The translations under genes and the position numbers were made by a program. Below are positions 42,854 through 55,977 of a DNA stretch of 64,000 nucleotides, in pieces. The notes under the pieces are model-generated. The model was given only the letters and a program-made list of their open reading frames with translations. It did not search any database and was not told where the DNA came from. Within the stretch, counting starts at the first letter, position 1. The number at the start of each line of letters is the position of its first letter. This stretch comes from Copromyces sp. CBS 386.78 (taxonomy: Eukaryota; Ascomycota; Sordariomycetes; Sordariales; Sordariaceae): assembly GCA_030685235.1 (NCBI GenBank), contig MU839095.1:248001-312000 (forward strand), given 5' to 3'.

Positions 42854-45800
42854 GTCCAAACATCTTCCAGTGTTGGGTTAGAATTTCAGGGGCTTCTGGT
42901 CTATTACGAAACCACCGACATCCAGCCAATGATTGGGGAGAACCGCTATTCTCTGCAAAGGATCCCACGTGAGGGTAACCACACGCAGTGTGCTGCTTGT
43001 TGCAACGGGCGGGAACTTGAATAATGGGACGGGAGTTTTGGCGGGTGACTTGCATGCGGATATCGACATTCCTGAAAACCATCGTCAACTTCTTTGTTTA
43101 AAGCGATTCCATTCGGTTCCTGAATGTTGAAGTCTGGGCGTGGGAAGAGAGAGTGTGTGCGGCACAACACCTGTTTGGCAGTAGGTCAATTTTACACTCA
43201 GGATGGACGACCCTCACGAAGCCGAGCGCCTGCGACTGCGACAGAGAGTCACTGGGTGCCAAATGGTGCGCTGAGTTGCAGAACGGCCTGCCTCTTATGG
43301 TACACCCAATACCACACAGCATATGTGCAAAAAAGGGGTGATAATCTGCGTTCCATGGCGCAGAGTCGCAATACAATGTGGAAGGTACGCAGTAGTCTAA
43401 ATCCTGCGTGCGTGCGTGGTTGACCTGCTTATTGGTTTCCCGATCGATGGCTGTCAGTTTCCAGTGTCGAACTCCCCTCTGCCACCGGTCACCACAAATT
43501 CTGACCTCGGCAAGTTTCTGGATGAGAAATTGATGAGAAAGGGAAAGAGATTTTGCCGTCAGGGAGCCGCCAATTTCCAACGGCTGCCGATATCAGGCCT
43601 ATCAAAAGGCACCAAGCAGTCTTGACCTGTCATTGCCCTGTCGTCCCCGTGTCTGGTGTCTGTTTTTATGGCGTGCCTAGATGGATTCCCATGTGTTCCT
43701 TTCTTGGACCTTGCGCCTAACCATGACCGGGAGGTCGATATGAATGGTTCGATTGGCTGCCGGGGTCCCTGAATTTTGAAAACCAACCCCGGGAGGAGAC
43801 ATGTGCGTTTTTGGAGGTTTGAACACAAGGGTTAGAGCAGGCGACTACGTATATATCACTTTCTGATGTTCGTGTTCGATGTGTGAGGGCAAGGAACATC
43901 TGATATTGCATACGTGGTCGGCTCATGACCAAAGGAGCTGGGAGCTGGGTTGAAATGCATATCGGAATGGCGGAAACATGATCAAAGAGAACTGACAGGT
44001 AGTGCGCATAGTTGTCTGCGCCAGTCTATCCCACGCTCATTGTTCTGAAGATCTGAACGTAGGTAGGACAAGACGGTTGGGGGTCATTATCGCGCTTGAT
44101 ATCCCCGTTGATTTAGCGACTTCATAATGTTTACTGGTGACAGCGGCGGAGCCATATGACCGGAGAATACATACTGTCTTGGGGGATGATCCGACGAGGT
44201 GGACATTGCTCGTCAACAGGCTACCCCGCGAGCAATATTAGTGCCCCTCACGTCTGCTCTGTAGAGACTATTGGTATGGGATATCGGACTGGGTAGCTCA
44301 TCTTAGTTGTCCATGCTTGAATTCTAGGGCCGAAGGCATCCAGGCACAGATGGAACGGGAGGCGGGGGGTAGCATGAGCCGTCCTGACCGTGGTGGACTG
44401 GTGGTTCACCTTGAATTCGAGATTGAAACTTTCATGTCTCAACCGAGGCGCCTGTTTCGCCTGGACTTGAGGTATTCCCGTCTCAGGTAAATAAGGCATG
44501 GTCGACCAAGGCTGTATGAAGCTGGCATGATGATGGTAAGTTTTTGTTATAGTTTTTTTCAAAAGAAAAAAAAAGTCATGATGTTTGCGCGCGCTAGAAA
44601 TCCAGCTGTACTGTGTTCCTGCAGTAATGGCGAGCTCGTGCATGCAGACACTGGAGTTTGCATCGATCCCGGTGCCGCTGGAAGGCGGGGCCGCGCGCGG
44701 GACAAGCGGCGGGGATGACACAAGCAGATGCTTTCACTCTTGTGTCACAACGGGAGCTGCTTGAATTGAATTCCAGATCTTGAGTCTTCCACTGTGTATC
44801 AGAAAAGAATGATGACAACGAGAATACACACCAGCTACCAGCAGGCTGAGAAAAGGTCCGGTGAGTCTTGTGGTTGAGCGTGAAATGAGACGCTGCTGCT
44901 CTCGGTCTGGTGAAATCACCAAAGCAACTTCCTAACCTTCAGCAGGTCCAGTGGCGCCGGTTGATCTGTGACCCTGATCCCTGCTTTTAATTTCATGAGG
45001 GATGGTGGGATGGTAGCCACCACTGCCGAGAGAGTACCCGGCTAACGCAAAGCATCTCATTCAGCTTGTTGCTCCTCCAGATTTGAGGGCTCTTGTCCCT
45101 GGTTTACGATGCAATCTGTTAGCAAGAGCCCAGGGGCCTGCCTCATGCACAGGAAGTGAAGCGACCCGAGTGCTATGAGCACCTGGTGTCCACGACCAGC
45201 CCTTCCCGGTTTGATTGAACAGCGGCGGCGGCACATGTGGATGGATGCGGACTGGCGCGGACGTTGCGGATCCAATACAGTTGCATTCACGGGGCAATTC
45301 GCGGGGGCAGGCTCTGTCGACGAGCAGCACGGGGAATTAAACTTGGCCCAAAGTTGGCCGCTGTTCGGACGAGATAGCGCTAGGAAATCAGTCAGTCGAT
45401 TGCGATCTCTCAAATTTCAGGGATTAGGGGGGTTGCCCGTAACGTCGAACAAAGGACTGGACATCGACAAAGAGACAGGAAAGAGTGCCATTGGACGACG
45501 CAGAGGGGAAGGAACCAAAGGCCAAAGAGATCTGAGGAGCAAAAAAAAGTTTTGAATCGGTCTCTGGCATCTCCCAATCTGTCTTCGGCCTTCCTTCCCT
45601 TTGCACAACTTCCCATTTCATCCTATCCCATCCGGCTGGGTCGTCCCCGTCGTTTGACGCTTTCCGTCTTTCATCTTTCTTCTTGCCACTTCCGCTCCTC
45701 GTCCCGTCTCGGCTCTAACCCCCCAGATGTCGCGACTCATACCTACACTGTAGGTTAGTTCGAAACAAGGACACAGAGACCCTCACTCAACATCCAACCT

Positions 45801-46475
45801 TCCGCGATACACACCAAGGATTTCCGTGGAAAGCCCTATCTCGGTTGTTGTCTCGAACTGTCTACTCTTTCATTAGCGTCCAACGCAGCAGAACATCCAA
45901 CAGCACCATCTACGCCATCGATTCCGGTTCATACACCCACGGGATATATACCTGCCCGGTCAACCCTTAATATTTAATCACCACCCCCTGCCGCACGTCA
46001 CAAGCTGAATCGACCGAGGCCCGGGTTATACACTCAACGACTGAGCATCGGATTCGACCTGTCCTGCCAACTGCGCCGCATAGTTCGAACATTGAGCATA
46101 CTACCCGAACCGCATCCTGGACAAACCCACGCCAGCTACTTTACGTACCTCTACTTTCCTAGTCGCCCGTTGCGCGCTTGTGGGAGTCAACTTGCACTCG
46201 TGAGAGGCTACCACGCCGAATTAATATATGCGACGTTGATCAGGGTCACCCGGGCACTTCGAAACTTTGGCGAGTTATCCTGCGTTAAGCTCTGACCCCC
46301 TCCGCAGGTCTCTTTCACAGGTCCCGTCACCTTTCTCACGCCTCGTCCTCAATTGGCCGCCAAGTCCTGGACTCCTGTCCTCCTACCTACGTCTCTAGGG
46401 TGTGTGTCTGGGTTGTAGTGCCTAGGTTCCATTCCCCTTCTCCAGGGGCGCTTTGTCGCATTACGGACCACGGGC
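42854..46475. other. Intergenic region right of the Harbinger element
   Basis: In these 3.6 kb no protein gene is supported. The last 900 bases (from about 45560) are pyrimidine-rich and resemble a long promoter and leader for the RhoGAP gene. No repeat family was recognised. Confidence 0.55.
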
Positions 46476-49400
46476 ATGTCGCAGCTTGCTCACCCGGCCG
46501 ATGCTGGCCCGTCAAACCAACATTATGACGGGAGAGCCTTCATCACCGCACCACCACCCAACAGTGCGTTACCAATAACACCCTCATCGCAGAGGTATGT
46601 CATCTTGTTTCCGCGTTTGGCTTTGCTTCATGTCATTTCTCGTTTTGCGCCTCCAATTTCCCCAAGTGAGTGTGGAGTTGAGATCGTTTCTTGGGAGGAC
46701 CTGGGTTTGATGGTGTTGTCCGTTGGATCAGAACTTCGACACTGGTTGTGCTGTCGGAACCCGTGCCGCTTGAGGACTTTGAGCATTGAAGAGATATTGG
46801 AGGACGGGACGGAAGAGAAATTCGACAGAGGCTGAAAGATCGGACGGACGAGCCCAAGAGCAACTTTCGACTGCCCAGCGGCGCACAACCGACACCGGAC
46901 AAACCGCCGCCAGCCGACACCACCCCCTTCTGCTGTCTTCACTGCCGTGTTACTGGCAAATAGTTGCTGCTGCCGTGTCCAAGATACTGACCCAATCGAT
47001 CTGTCACATCAGGTTCCCACAGAAACCTGTCCCAAGCCCCCTGCAACGAAGTACCGCTGCCTCGCCCCCGACGAGTCCCGGCCCAACGCAATCCGACTTC
47101 CCGCCGACGTTTCACAACCCCTTCGCAGCGGCCACGATTCCACGGATAGTAACCACGACGGCTCCCGATCACCCCTCGCCGACGGCCTTCTTCGATAGCG
47201 AATCTTCGGGCAGAGATACTCCAGAGGAAACAAGGCCAGGGTGTGTAGACCCCGTTCCATGCGTGCTGCCTTTCGGCGTTGGCGACTGAAGGCAAACCCG
47301 AGCCCGAACACCGTGCTAACATACGCATGTCATGTATCAGACCAGACTCGTCGTTCAGCCCAAAATCTTCGAATGATCGCAATAACTCGATTACGGGACT
47401 GACCCAGCAGCCTCATCTTTCAGGCTCCTCTTCTGGCCAAACTTCTGCCATGGCAGGTCCATCGGCAGTGCGGGCTGACCTTGTCAGGAGTGCCCCGCGA
47501 AACTCCTCCATGGATTCAGCAATATCAGCATTATCGACGAGATCAAACAATACTACAAAGGCGTCTCAAGAGAACAACGCAGGGCCCGCAGAGATCGCCG
47601 GCTTAATCAAGACCGCCGGGAGTCCAGAGGCAGTCATCCAATACTTGTTGAAGGAGAAGCAATCACAAGCCCAGCAAAACGCGCAACTATGGCGACTCGT
47701 TGATAAGCAGAGAGCTATGATCTTGGGCCTCAATAAGGACCTTGAGCGGGCCTTGAAGGAGAAAGAAAAATACAGGAAGAAGCTAAAGGAGCTCCTGAGC
47801 GACCCAGATGGACCGTCAGTCCCGGCGGTAGCAGCTGCTAAAGCTCAAGAGATAAACAGGACCTCGTCCGGCTCCGACTTCTCGACACAGGAGCAGGTGC
47901 TGGAAGTCCCAGGCTCTCCTGGCCAAGACTTAACCAACCAAAGGCAATCATCCGTCGATATGTCTATGGCACCATATCCTGTGACTCCTCCTGCTGGCCA
48001 ACCACCTTCTCATGGCTCTCTATCCGCCATGGGTGAGATGTTGAATCCTTCTCATATGATGCCAAAGCCGAGCGAACATGCGCTGGACCATTATGATGTT
48101 GACGCGCTGGAATGGGAACGCGAGAAGGCCAGGAGGCAAGCGGACGAGGCCGAGGAGCAAGCCACCGGGCTTCACATCAACCCGAACTTACCGCCATCGA
48201 GAAGTTTACCAAGCGTGCCTCCCCAAATGCCGCTACCTGCGACACCTACAGAACAGTCCTCTTCCAAGCGAATTGAGCTGCCTGTACAGGGGCAGCTACC
48301 CCCGCCAACATCACCACCTTTGCGTAAACCACCGCCCGCGCCTCTTCTGCTCAAGGATAGTGCCCTACACAGCAAAAAGGCACAACAACCCGTGGAGGCA
48401 GACAGCGAATCCGAGTATGATGACGACCCCAAGGCCGACCAACAAAGTCTTGAAGAACGAAGAGGCCGCCGAAGAACACGAGAGGAAGACGAACGTGATC
48501 GTGAAATCATGGCCAGGAAAGAAGCCGAATTACGAAGCCTGTCCAAAAAGAGTAAGAAAAGTGCCAGTAAGGCCCCGAATGAGGACGCGCCACCGCCGCC
48601 GCCTCCGGCCGAAATGCCGTCCAACCCCCGGTTCCTCGAAGTGAAGATGAGTGCTCCTCCTCAGGAGACCGTCTCATCACTCGCCGGGGTTCTCAGTGGG
48701 ACTGTTCAGCGTGATGCGTCCTATGCCATGCCGCTTTTGAGCCCTGGTCTTCCCTCTAGCCCACGCCCGATGCCGATGGTGGGAGTTAGCTCACCACCAC
48801 TGTCGCCTAGGGGCATGAACTTCATGGGAGCACCGTTGTCCCCACGACCGCCGCGAGCGCCGATCCCTCTGCCGCCTAACACACCTTTGCACGTCTCCGG
48901 CCCGCCAACGATGCCGCTACCTTCTCCTAGGCCTATACATATGGTGAAGGAAACCGACAGCATATCTTCTACCTCCAGCCCGACCAAGAGCACCTACGAG
49001 AGCCCAACCGAAAGGACTAGGATCTACAGGGGCTTCATGACCGAGGAATACCCAGACCTTTTGCTTCCACCAAACGCTCTTCCATCCATCGATATCAGGG
49101 TTGCGTCTTCTCGCATGAAGCCCTCCAGAGCCAGCTTGCTGTCCATGACACAGCTCGAAGAAGACCCGGTTTTTACCCTGGCCGTGTTTTCCAGAGCCGA
49201 CGGTGGCGAGTTATGGAGAGTGGAAAAAGACTCTGCTTCCTTGGCAAAGCTCGACAACAGGCTCAAGTGTTGTCCCACGTTCACTGCGAGAACTCCCGAC
49301 AGGTCTTTGTTCAGCGGACATGCTCCCGCAAAGCTGGACGCCCGTCGGATCGCTCTCAACCAGTACCTGGATGAACTGTTGAACACTCCCCTCGATCACG

Positions 49401-51388
49401 GTACGGCTTTGGAGCTGTGCAAGTATCTGTCCACGCATACTCTGCCGCCAAATGCCGACGAGACCGGATCTTCGACTGGCTACGAAAATCCAGAAGCGGT
49501 ACTGACAGGGCCTGGTGGAAGGCCTTACCGCAAGGGTTATCTCACGAAGCGCGGCAAGAACTTTGGCGGCTGGAAGGCCAGGTACTTCATCCTTGATAGC
49601 CCCCATCTCAAGTATTATGAGACGCCCGGTGGTGCCCATTTGGGTACTATCAAGCTACAGAAGGCACAGATCATGACGCAGGTCGGTAAACACGGCCATC
49701 ACGACGACTCCCCCGCCCGTGGACCTGGGGTGGAAAATCCCGACAACCAGTACCGCCATGCCTTTGTGATCAAGGAACCCAAGAAGAAGGACCCAACTAG
49801 CGTCACTACACATGTGTTGTGTGCCGAAAGCGACAGGGAACGGGATGAATGGGTGTCAGCACTGCTACGCTGGATTGACTACACCGACGATGAAAAGGAG
49901 GACCGCTCGAAGAAAACCCAAACCCACGACAGGCATGATTCTAATACTTCCGAACGGGCCAATGGAAACCACAATAAGAAGAAGCAACAAGTCGAGACAG
50001 TGGGCAGAAGTTACGATACCACCAAGCAAGGAGACTTGCCACAAGGCGTTTCATCCAGCCAGCCTCCTGCTCAGGGACATGCCGTGCCATCTGGCTTTAC
50101 AATTTCAGCCCCTCGTGATCCCCAGGTTATTTCGAACTCGGAGGCTTGGGGCACCAAGTTAGGCATGGGTCCCTCAGCGCCACTGCCGGCACCACCCGTT
50201 GTGGAGCAAAAGGCCCCCAGACCGCGAAGAAGTATCTTTGGTTGGGGTGATAGCAAAGAGAAGGTCGGAAAGTCTATCGATGCACACCAGACGCTTTTCG
50301 GGGAAAACGGTCTAGTGGGTGCCAACGGCCACCACGGTCCGGTTAGACCTGTGTTTGGTGCGCCCTTGTCTGAAGCGGTGAGGTACAACGCACCAGTGGA
50401 CGTTAGGGTCCCGTTGCCGGCTGTTGTCTATCGCTGTATCCAGTATTTGGATGCCAAGGATGCCATCCACGAGGAGGGTATCTTCCGGCTGAGCGGTTCC
50501 AACGTTGTCATCAAGCAGCTGAAGGAACGGTTCAACAACGAGAGCGACATTGACCTGGTTAACGATGGGCAGTATCACGATATCCATGCTGTCGCGTCAT
50601 TGCTCAAGGCTTATCTCCGTGAATTGCCTACGACCATACTGACACGGGATCTCCATCCCGAGTTCCAGTCCGTTACTGAAAAGCTTCCTGATCAGGCACA
50701 GAGGATCGCAGCTCTTTCGATGCTCGTGGAACGACTCCCGCAAGCCAACGGTACCCTTCTTAAGTACCTGATCGCTTTCCTGATCAAGATCATCAACCAT
50801 GCCGACTCCAACAAGATGACAGTGCGCAACGTGGCCATTGTGTTCTCGCCTACACTCAACATTCCGGCTCCTGTTTTCGCACTTTTCCTCCAGAATTACG
50901 AAGGCATCTTTGGCATTGATCCCGGCGAATACAAGCTTCCCACGACGGATTCTGGTAGCATCCACAGCAGCACCCATGAACGTACCGGGTCACACCCTTC
51001 GGACACTCGGTCGTCAACTCACAGCGGTTCGCCCTATGGGCAACGGCCCACTATGAAGCCCGTTATCGAGGGCCAAGTGAGCCGCAACACACCAACGCCG
51101 CCGCTCTCCATGAGCATGCAACAGATGGCTCAGATGAACGCTGCGCGGGAGCACTCGCGAAGTACTCCCACACCTCCGCTCCAAAGACCCGCCTATGACG
51201 ATATTGCGTTATACTCTGCGCAACAAGGGATGAGGCCTAGTACGGGCTTCGGAAACTCCCACGACTTCCATCCGTCTGCCGCCCCCTCTTACGAGCAATA
51301 TTCAATGAAGGACCGACGTAAGAGCAGCATGCCCAACCTTCACCCTTCGGGAACAAGAGGCTATATGAGAGACGATAATCGGTTTTAA
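46476..51388 (+). CDS. PX-PH-RhoGAP protein (Bem3-like Cdc42/Rho GTPase-activating protein)
   Basis: It should stimulate GTP hydrolysis by Cdc42/Rho-type GTPases at membranes and limit polarised growth. Three exons, 46476-46594, 47013-47240 and 47341-51388, join in frame to 1464 residues. Introns are 418 nt (GTATGT...CATCAG) and 100 nt (GTGTGT...TATCAG). In order: a Ser/Pro-rich N-terminus, a coiled coil at about 215-270 (ending RALKEKEKYRKKLKELL), a Pro-rich region with PPPPPPAEMP, and a charged stretch. A PX domain follows at about 690-815 (IDIRVASSRMK...FTLAVFSR), then a PH domain at about 840-965 (RKGYLTKRGKNFGGWKARYF). The RhoGAP domain is at about 1120-1310, with the arginine finger in GIFRLSG, KAYLRELPTTILT and VRNVAIVFSPTLN. 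The domain order matches yeast Bem3. The catalytic Arg is intact. The tail is disordered. Confidence 0.93.
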
Positions 51389-52446
51389 CTACTTCAATCT
51401 GTAATGCTTGTTCTATCAGACATTTCAACGGAGAATGTCGGTGCTGAAGACCATTTGTTCTGGCCCTTTTCTTGGATATCTCTGTTAGATCCTCTTCTTG
51501 GATAGTACAGACGTTTTGTATGGCATTTTACGTCAATATTCTTTCTCCCAATTTTTCCGCGACCAATATGAGATACCATTGCATTCCAGTGTCTTTTAGC
51601 TTCTTTCTCTTCCTCTTCTTCTTCTTCCCTTTTTACTCGGGGTCACTTAGACTAGATGGCGGCTGTTATCAAACATTAGACCGTCATTTCCAGTTTTGGT
51701 TGTAAATCACAACCTTCAAAACGTTATGTATCATATTAGCACACCATTCACACGCCAGTTGGAATATGGCCTGGTACATGTGAGGAGAAGATCTGCTTGG
51801 ATAATATGTAAAAACAGTACGGGAGTTGAGTTTTGACGAGTTCATGACAAGGATTGGCTTAAGAAGGAAGCTTTTGGAGAGTTGCTGCATTCTGCCTCAC
51901 TTCAAGATACAATCTGATACTAGTTTATTTGTTAGTTCGGTACTCCTAGTATACTGGACAAGATCTATGCCAGACTGTCCCAAACCTCATAAGGACAAAA
52001 TGGAATAGGCAAGTACGGATTAGAAAAGTATTATCAAAATCCAAAACAGTGTATACAAGGGAAGATCATGCTTGTATTATAGAACGAAAGGGATCAATCA
52101 GATATGTAAACGCCTAGGAAGGCTGACCAGAGGCCTCAAGCTAACAAGCAAACTAGTATTGGATTGTAATAGCAATATAGTGACGTTCATGCCCCTAGAA
52201 AATGGAAAGCCTTTGTGACCAGGTACCTTTTCCGAGTTTCCATCGTGATGATGACATCTGATTTCAAGGCTACGGGCACAGACCACGTGCTTGTTTTAAT
52301 GCGTCGCTGTCTGAAACCGCCGATCTCACCCGGACATCCAACAGGGCCATCGGGCAGATCGGACGAAGAAGGCCCGTCATCACCGACCTCCGGCTACCTG
52401 ATAGCAACCCCGCGAGCTAGCAAGAGCAACCGCAGATTAGACCATC
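51389..52446. other. Intergenic region between RhoGAP and transcription factor genes
   Basis: It contains MITE copy D (51910-52166). No gene is seen. The 280 bases before the transcription factor start presumably include its promoter or leader, so the MITE lies close to that promoter. Confidence 0.55.
51910..52166. mobile_element. MITE family 1, copy D
   Basis: This is a 257-bp element flanked by TA (51908-51909 and 52167-52168). The inverted ends are CAATCTGATACTAGTTTATT and CAATCCAATACTAGTTTGCT. The interior closely parallels copy B, including the GGTACTCCTAGTATACTGG block and the GAACGAAAGGGATCAATC block. Confidence 0.8.
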
Positions 52447-55400
52447 ATGGATATCGATCCCAAGCTTCGCGCCTCTGGCACCCACTCGGCCAATGGAGCT
52501 CCGACACCGACAAACGCGGCCGCCCAGAACGCGACGGGGAATACCAAGGGTGGCCGTGGTATCAATGCGCCGAGTCCCGGCAACCAACATCAACCACAGC
52601 TACAAGCACATCCACAATATCATCCCAACCCCCAGACCCATCTTCCATCCGGTCAACCAGACCACAGCTCCCAACTTCGATCTGCTACTGTAAGTCAGAC
52701 GAATTCTCCAGTGCAGTCTCAGTTCCAGTATCAGTCACAGTCGCAGTCGCAGTCGTCGGCGCAACCTTACAATGTCCAACCGCAGTTGCAGACACCGCAC
52801 AATCGATCAGACTCGAAAGCATCCGTAGCATCGTTCCCGCCGCAATCGCCAACATCATCCGTCGATTACAGTCCCGACTCCTCTGCTGCTGCTGGTACTG
52901 CTACGGCCCATGATACGCCTGCCGATCACCCATCGCCCGGTGCTGATGGCGGAGAAAGAGCCCCCAACGGGGAACCCAAGAAGCCTCGGGCCTGCGAAAG
53001 TTGCCGTGGTCTCAAGGTCCGATGCGAGCCAGACCCTGCAAACCCGAACGGTGACTGCAAGCGATGCGCCAAAGCGAAGCGGTCCTGCATCATCACTGAA
53101 CCCTCGCGCAAGCGGCAGAAAAAGGCAGACAACCGGGTGGCGGAGCTGGAAAAGAAGATCGATGCTCTGACAGCGACGTTGCAAAACGTGCGCGGCGGCA
53201 CACATCCCCTGCCTGTGGCATCTCCATCTGTCTCCTCAGCAACTACCGGGCCTGATGCACAAGCGGTGCCCAGGTATACAACGGCGACTCCTTATGATCC
53301 CAACAATGGCTATGGATCTGGAAGAGGGGCACCTATAAGTCAACCGCCTTCCGCAACAAGGGATTGGCCTGTTCCCCCAAGAGAACAACAGCCTGCGCCA
53401 GGACGTCAACAGACACCGTCACGAGCCTGGCCTGGCTACGGCGAAGTCGATCGCGATAATAACCCGTATTCAACGCCAACCACGGCCCCTGCGGGACAAA
53501 AAAGGAAGCATACCGATGATAGGGAGCGAGCTAGTCAGGATCCGCGAGATGGTTTCTCGCTGCCACGGCCGCCAATAAGACAGCCTGATATTGTTGACCG
53601 AAACATCATCAGCATGGTTCAGGCATCTGCATTGTTCGAACGCTATAACACGTACATGGTCGCGCATCTACCTGGTGTTGTTTTCCCCGCCGACATGACG
53701 GCAGATAAGCTCAGGAGATCACGCCCGATCCTTTTCCACGCCGTCATGGCTGCTTCTGCGGGGGAGGTGCCCTCGGTGCAGAAGATTCTGACAAACGAGT
53801 TGATGAAACGCATTGCGGAGGAGGTCATGGTGACTGGAAACAAGAGTCTCGAGCTTGTCCAGGCAATCCAGGTGGCTACCATTTGGTACTGGCCGCCCGA
53901 ACGCTTTGAGGAGCTCAAGTTCTACCAGTTGCTCCACATCGCCGCTGTCATGGCCATCGATCTCGGTCTGGGAAGGAAAAGACAGCCAAGGGGCGGAATC
54001 AGGAATGGCATACCCTCCACCATACGTGACAAGATCATGTATAGGCCACCTCCTCCGGATCCTACGTCAATCGAATCCAGACGAGCGTGGTTGACGTGTT
54101 ATTTTCTGGCAACTAATACTTCCATGGCACTCCACCGACCGAATCTCATCCGATGGTCGTCTTTCATGGAAGAAAGTGTCGACGTACTAGAGACCTCGCC
54201 TGAAGCAGCACCGACGGACAAGTATCTGTGTCATATGATATGGACGCACAGATTAGCAGAAGAAGTTGGCATCAATTTCTTCGATGATCATAACTCAGGA
54301 TGTAGCATTACGATTCCGAGAACACAGCATCTACTGAGCTTTTTTGAGCACAAGCTGAACGAGTACCGAAGGTCACTCCCAGACGACATGCGGCAGCCGT
54401 CGCTCATGTTAAGCTTCCACGTCCTTGATCTGTACATGCACGAGATCGTGTGGCAGAACGAGAGCCCCGACGACGGCAAAGGGCCCGTTGACGGCCAAAC
54501 AGCCTGGCTGGACGGTAACTTGACGCCTGCTCACGTCAAAGCGTTGAGCGCAACTCTCGAGGCCATCAAGCACATCTTTGATATCTTTCTTGGCATGGAA
54601 ATCCATAGCATACGCTGTCTGCCTGCCTTCAGCTTTGTGCGCATTGCCTATGCCGTGGTTATTCTGATCAGAATCCATTTGTCTGTGATTTCGTCCAAGA
54701 CCGGGCTAGGCAAGGTGATGAAGAAGGAGGACATCGAGGTTGAGAAGTGGATCGAGAAACTATTGGAGAAGTTTAAAGCTACCATGGCGGAAGACAAGAA
54801 CAGGCCAGCTGCCAAGTTTTTCTTCGTTCTCGGGATACTTAGACAGTGGTTCCAGGCGCAGAAGCAACCTACCTGGCCCAAGGGTTCGAGTAGATCCACT
54901 GCTGAAGCTGGCCCTTCCGGAGCGGCAACATCGGGTACATTTACAGATTCATCAAGTGCGCCTTCATTTGCTAGCAACCAAACGCCACGAAAAGATAACA
55001 CCGGCGACAAGGACCTCGCTACCGCCGCCTCCGGGACGTCACGACCAACTCAAACATATAAGCAACAGCAACCTCGAGCCTCCGACTTTACAACCACAGC
55101 AGACACCCCGTTACATCTCCTCTCCGAAGTCGCAACACACGAATCATCAACTGTCCCAACCTCCAGCTCCAGCTCCGGGCCTCCTCCTCCTCCTCCTCCT
55201 CCTCCCGGAAAACCCACCGTCACAACACGTCCAGGTCCATCACCTAGCCAACACACCGCCCACATGCCCAACAACGCAAACATTATCCTCTCAACCCCCA
55301 TCAGCGCCGCACCCAACGGTCCTGGCGCTGGGGCAGTAGATTGGAGTCTCCAGCGATCACAGCCTGCTGCCCAGCATTCACCATTTAATATGTCAGGCGC

Positions 55401-55977
55401 CAGTCCCGCCACGACAGTTCCAGATATGAACCAACAGTCCCTAGGACCTCAAGATCCCCTCCCCTGGCTCAGGGAAGCCTTCATCCCCGAGTTCGAACCA
55501 GCTATCTTCGGCGATGGGTTCGAGCAAGCTATGGACTTGACGCTCGGCGGACTGGCGGGCGATGAGTTTGATGTGATGGCGCTGAGTATGGGGTTGTGTA
55601 TGGGCGTGGGCGGTGGAATGGGCATGGGCGGGGGCGCGGGTGGAGGGTTTGATGGCGGTTTGGGGGCTGCTGGGTTTGGAGATCAGGTTGTTCAGGGTGC
55701 GGGTTCTGGGTTGGGAGGGGGAGGGAGGGAGGTCTATGGTTATGGTCAGGGGTGGTACGGGGGTGATCAGCAGCAGCACCACCAACAAAGTCCGCACCAG
55801 CAGCAACAGCAGCATGATAGGAGCCAAGCAGGTGGTGGTGGTGGTGGTGGTGGGCATGGACAGCAGGGACAGCAGGGACAGCAGGGACAGCAGCAGCAGC
55901 AGCAGCACCCTGGTCATGGTGGGCATGGTGGACATCATCATGCTGGGGGAATGAATCCCAATATGGGTTATTACTGA
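52447..55977 (+). CDS. Zn2Cys6 fungal transcription factor (WAR1-like)
   Basis: This single exon encodes 1176 residues. The N-terminal 180 residues are Gln/Pro/Ser-rich. The Zn2Cys6 DNA-binding cluster starts at about residue 183, with spacing CX2CX6CX10CX2CX6C (CESCRGLKVRC...CKRCAKAKRSC). It is followed by RKRQKK and a leucine-type coiled coil (VAELEKKIDALTATL) for dimerisation. The middle region (about 375-810), starting at IVDRNIISMVQASALFERYN with HLPGVVFP and LAEEVGINFFDD, is the regulatory part typical of fungal factors. It resembles WAR1, the yeast activator of weak-acid response; regulation of weak-acid export here is inferred only. The C-terminus is disordered. It has a poly-Pro run, then DPLPWLREAFIPEFEPAIFGDGFE, which may be an acidic activation segment, then Gly-, Gln- and His-rich repeats. 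Confidence 0.88.
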   Translation: MDIDPKLRASGTHSANGAPTPTNAAAQNATGNTKGGRGINAPSPGNQHQPQLQAHPQYHPNPQTHLPSGQPDHSSQLRSATVSQTNSPVQSQFQYQSQSQSQSSAQPYNVQPQLQTPHNRSDSKASVASFPPQSPTSSVDYSPDSSAAAGTATAHDTPADHPSPGADGGERAPNGEPKKPRACESCRGLKVRCEPDPANPNGDCKRCAKAKRSCIITEPSRKRQKKADNRVAELEKKIDALTATLQNVRGGTHPLPVASPSVSSATTGPDAQAVPRYTTATPYDPNNGYGSGRGAPISQPPSATRDWPVPPREQQPAPGRQQTPSRAWPGYGEVDRDNNPYSTPTTAPAGQKRKHTDDRERASQDPRDGFSLPRPPIRQPDIVDRNIISMVQASALFERYNTYMVAHLPGVVFPADMTADKLRRSRPILFHAVMAASAGEVPSVQKILTNELMKRIAEEVMVTGNKSLELVQAIQVATIWYWPPERFEELKFYQLLHIAAVMAIDLGLGRKRQPRGGIRNGIPSTIRDKIMYRPPPPDPTSIESRRAWLTCYFLATNTSMALHRPNLIRWSSFMEESVDVLETSPEAAPTDKYLCHMIWTHRLAEEVGINFFDDHNSGCSITIPRTQHLLSFFEHKLNEYRRSLPDDMRQPSLMLSFHVLDLYMHEIVWQNESPDDGKGPVDGQTAWLDGNLTPAHVKALSATLEAIKHIFDIFLGMEIHSIRCLPAFSFVRIAYAVVILIRIHLSVISSKTGLGKVMKKEDIEVEKWIEKLLEKFKATMAEDKNRPAAKFFFVLGILRQWFQAQKQPTWPKGSSRSTAEAGPSGAATSGTFTDSSSAPSFASNQTPRKDNTGDKDLATAASGTSRPTQTYKQQQPRASDFTTTADTPLHLLSEVATHESSTVPTSSSSSGPPPPPPPPPGKPTVTTRPGPSPSQHTAHMPNNANIILSTPISAAPNGPGAGAVDWSLQRSQPAAQHSPFNMSGASPATTVPDMNQQSLGPQDPLPWLREAFIPEFEPAIFGDGFEQAMDLTLGGLAGDEFDVMALSMGLCMGVGGGMGMGGGAGGGFDGGLGAAGFGDQVVQGAGSGLGGGGREVYGYGQGWYGGDQQQHHQQSPHQQQQQHDRSQAGGGGGGGGHGQQGQQGQQGQQQQQQHPGHGGHGGHHHAGGMNPNMGYY
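55834..55941 (+). repeat. Gly/Gln/His-coding microsatellites at the 3' end of the transcription factor gene
   Basis: A GGT run, three to four GGACAGCA-type units, a CAG run and GGTCATGGT-type units follow each other. They encode poly-Gly, QQG repeats, poly-Gln and GGH repeats. The tracts are in frame and likely to vary in length between strains. Confidence 0.8.

Noticed and set aside
42734..43024. Open frame crossing the right Harbinger end
   Set aside because: It runs from transposon end sequence into flanking DNA and has no domain.
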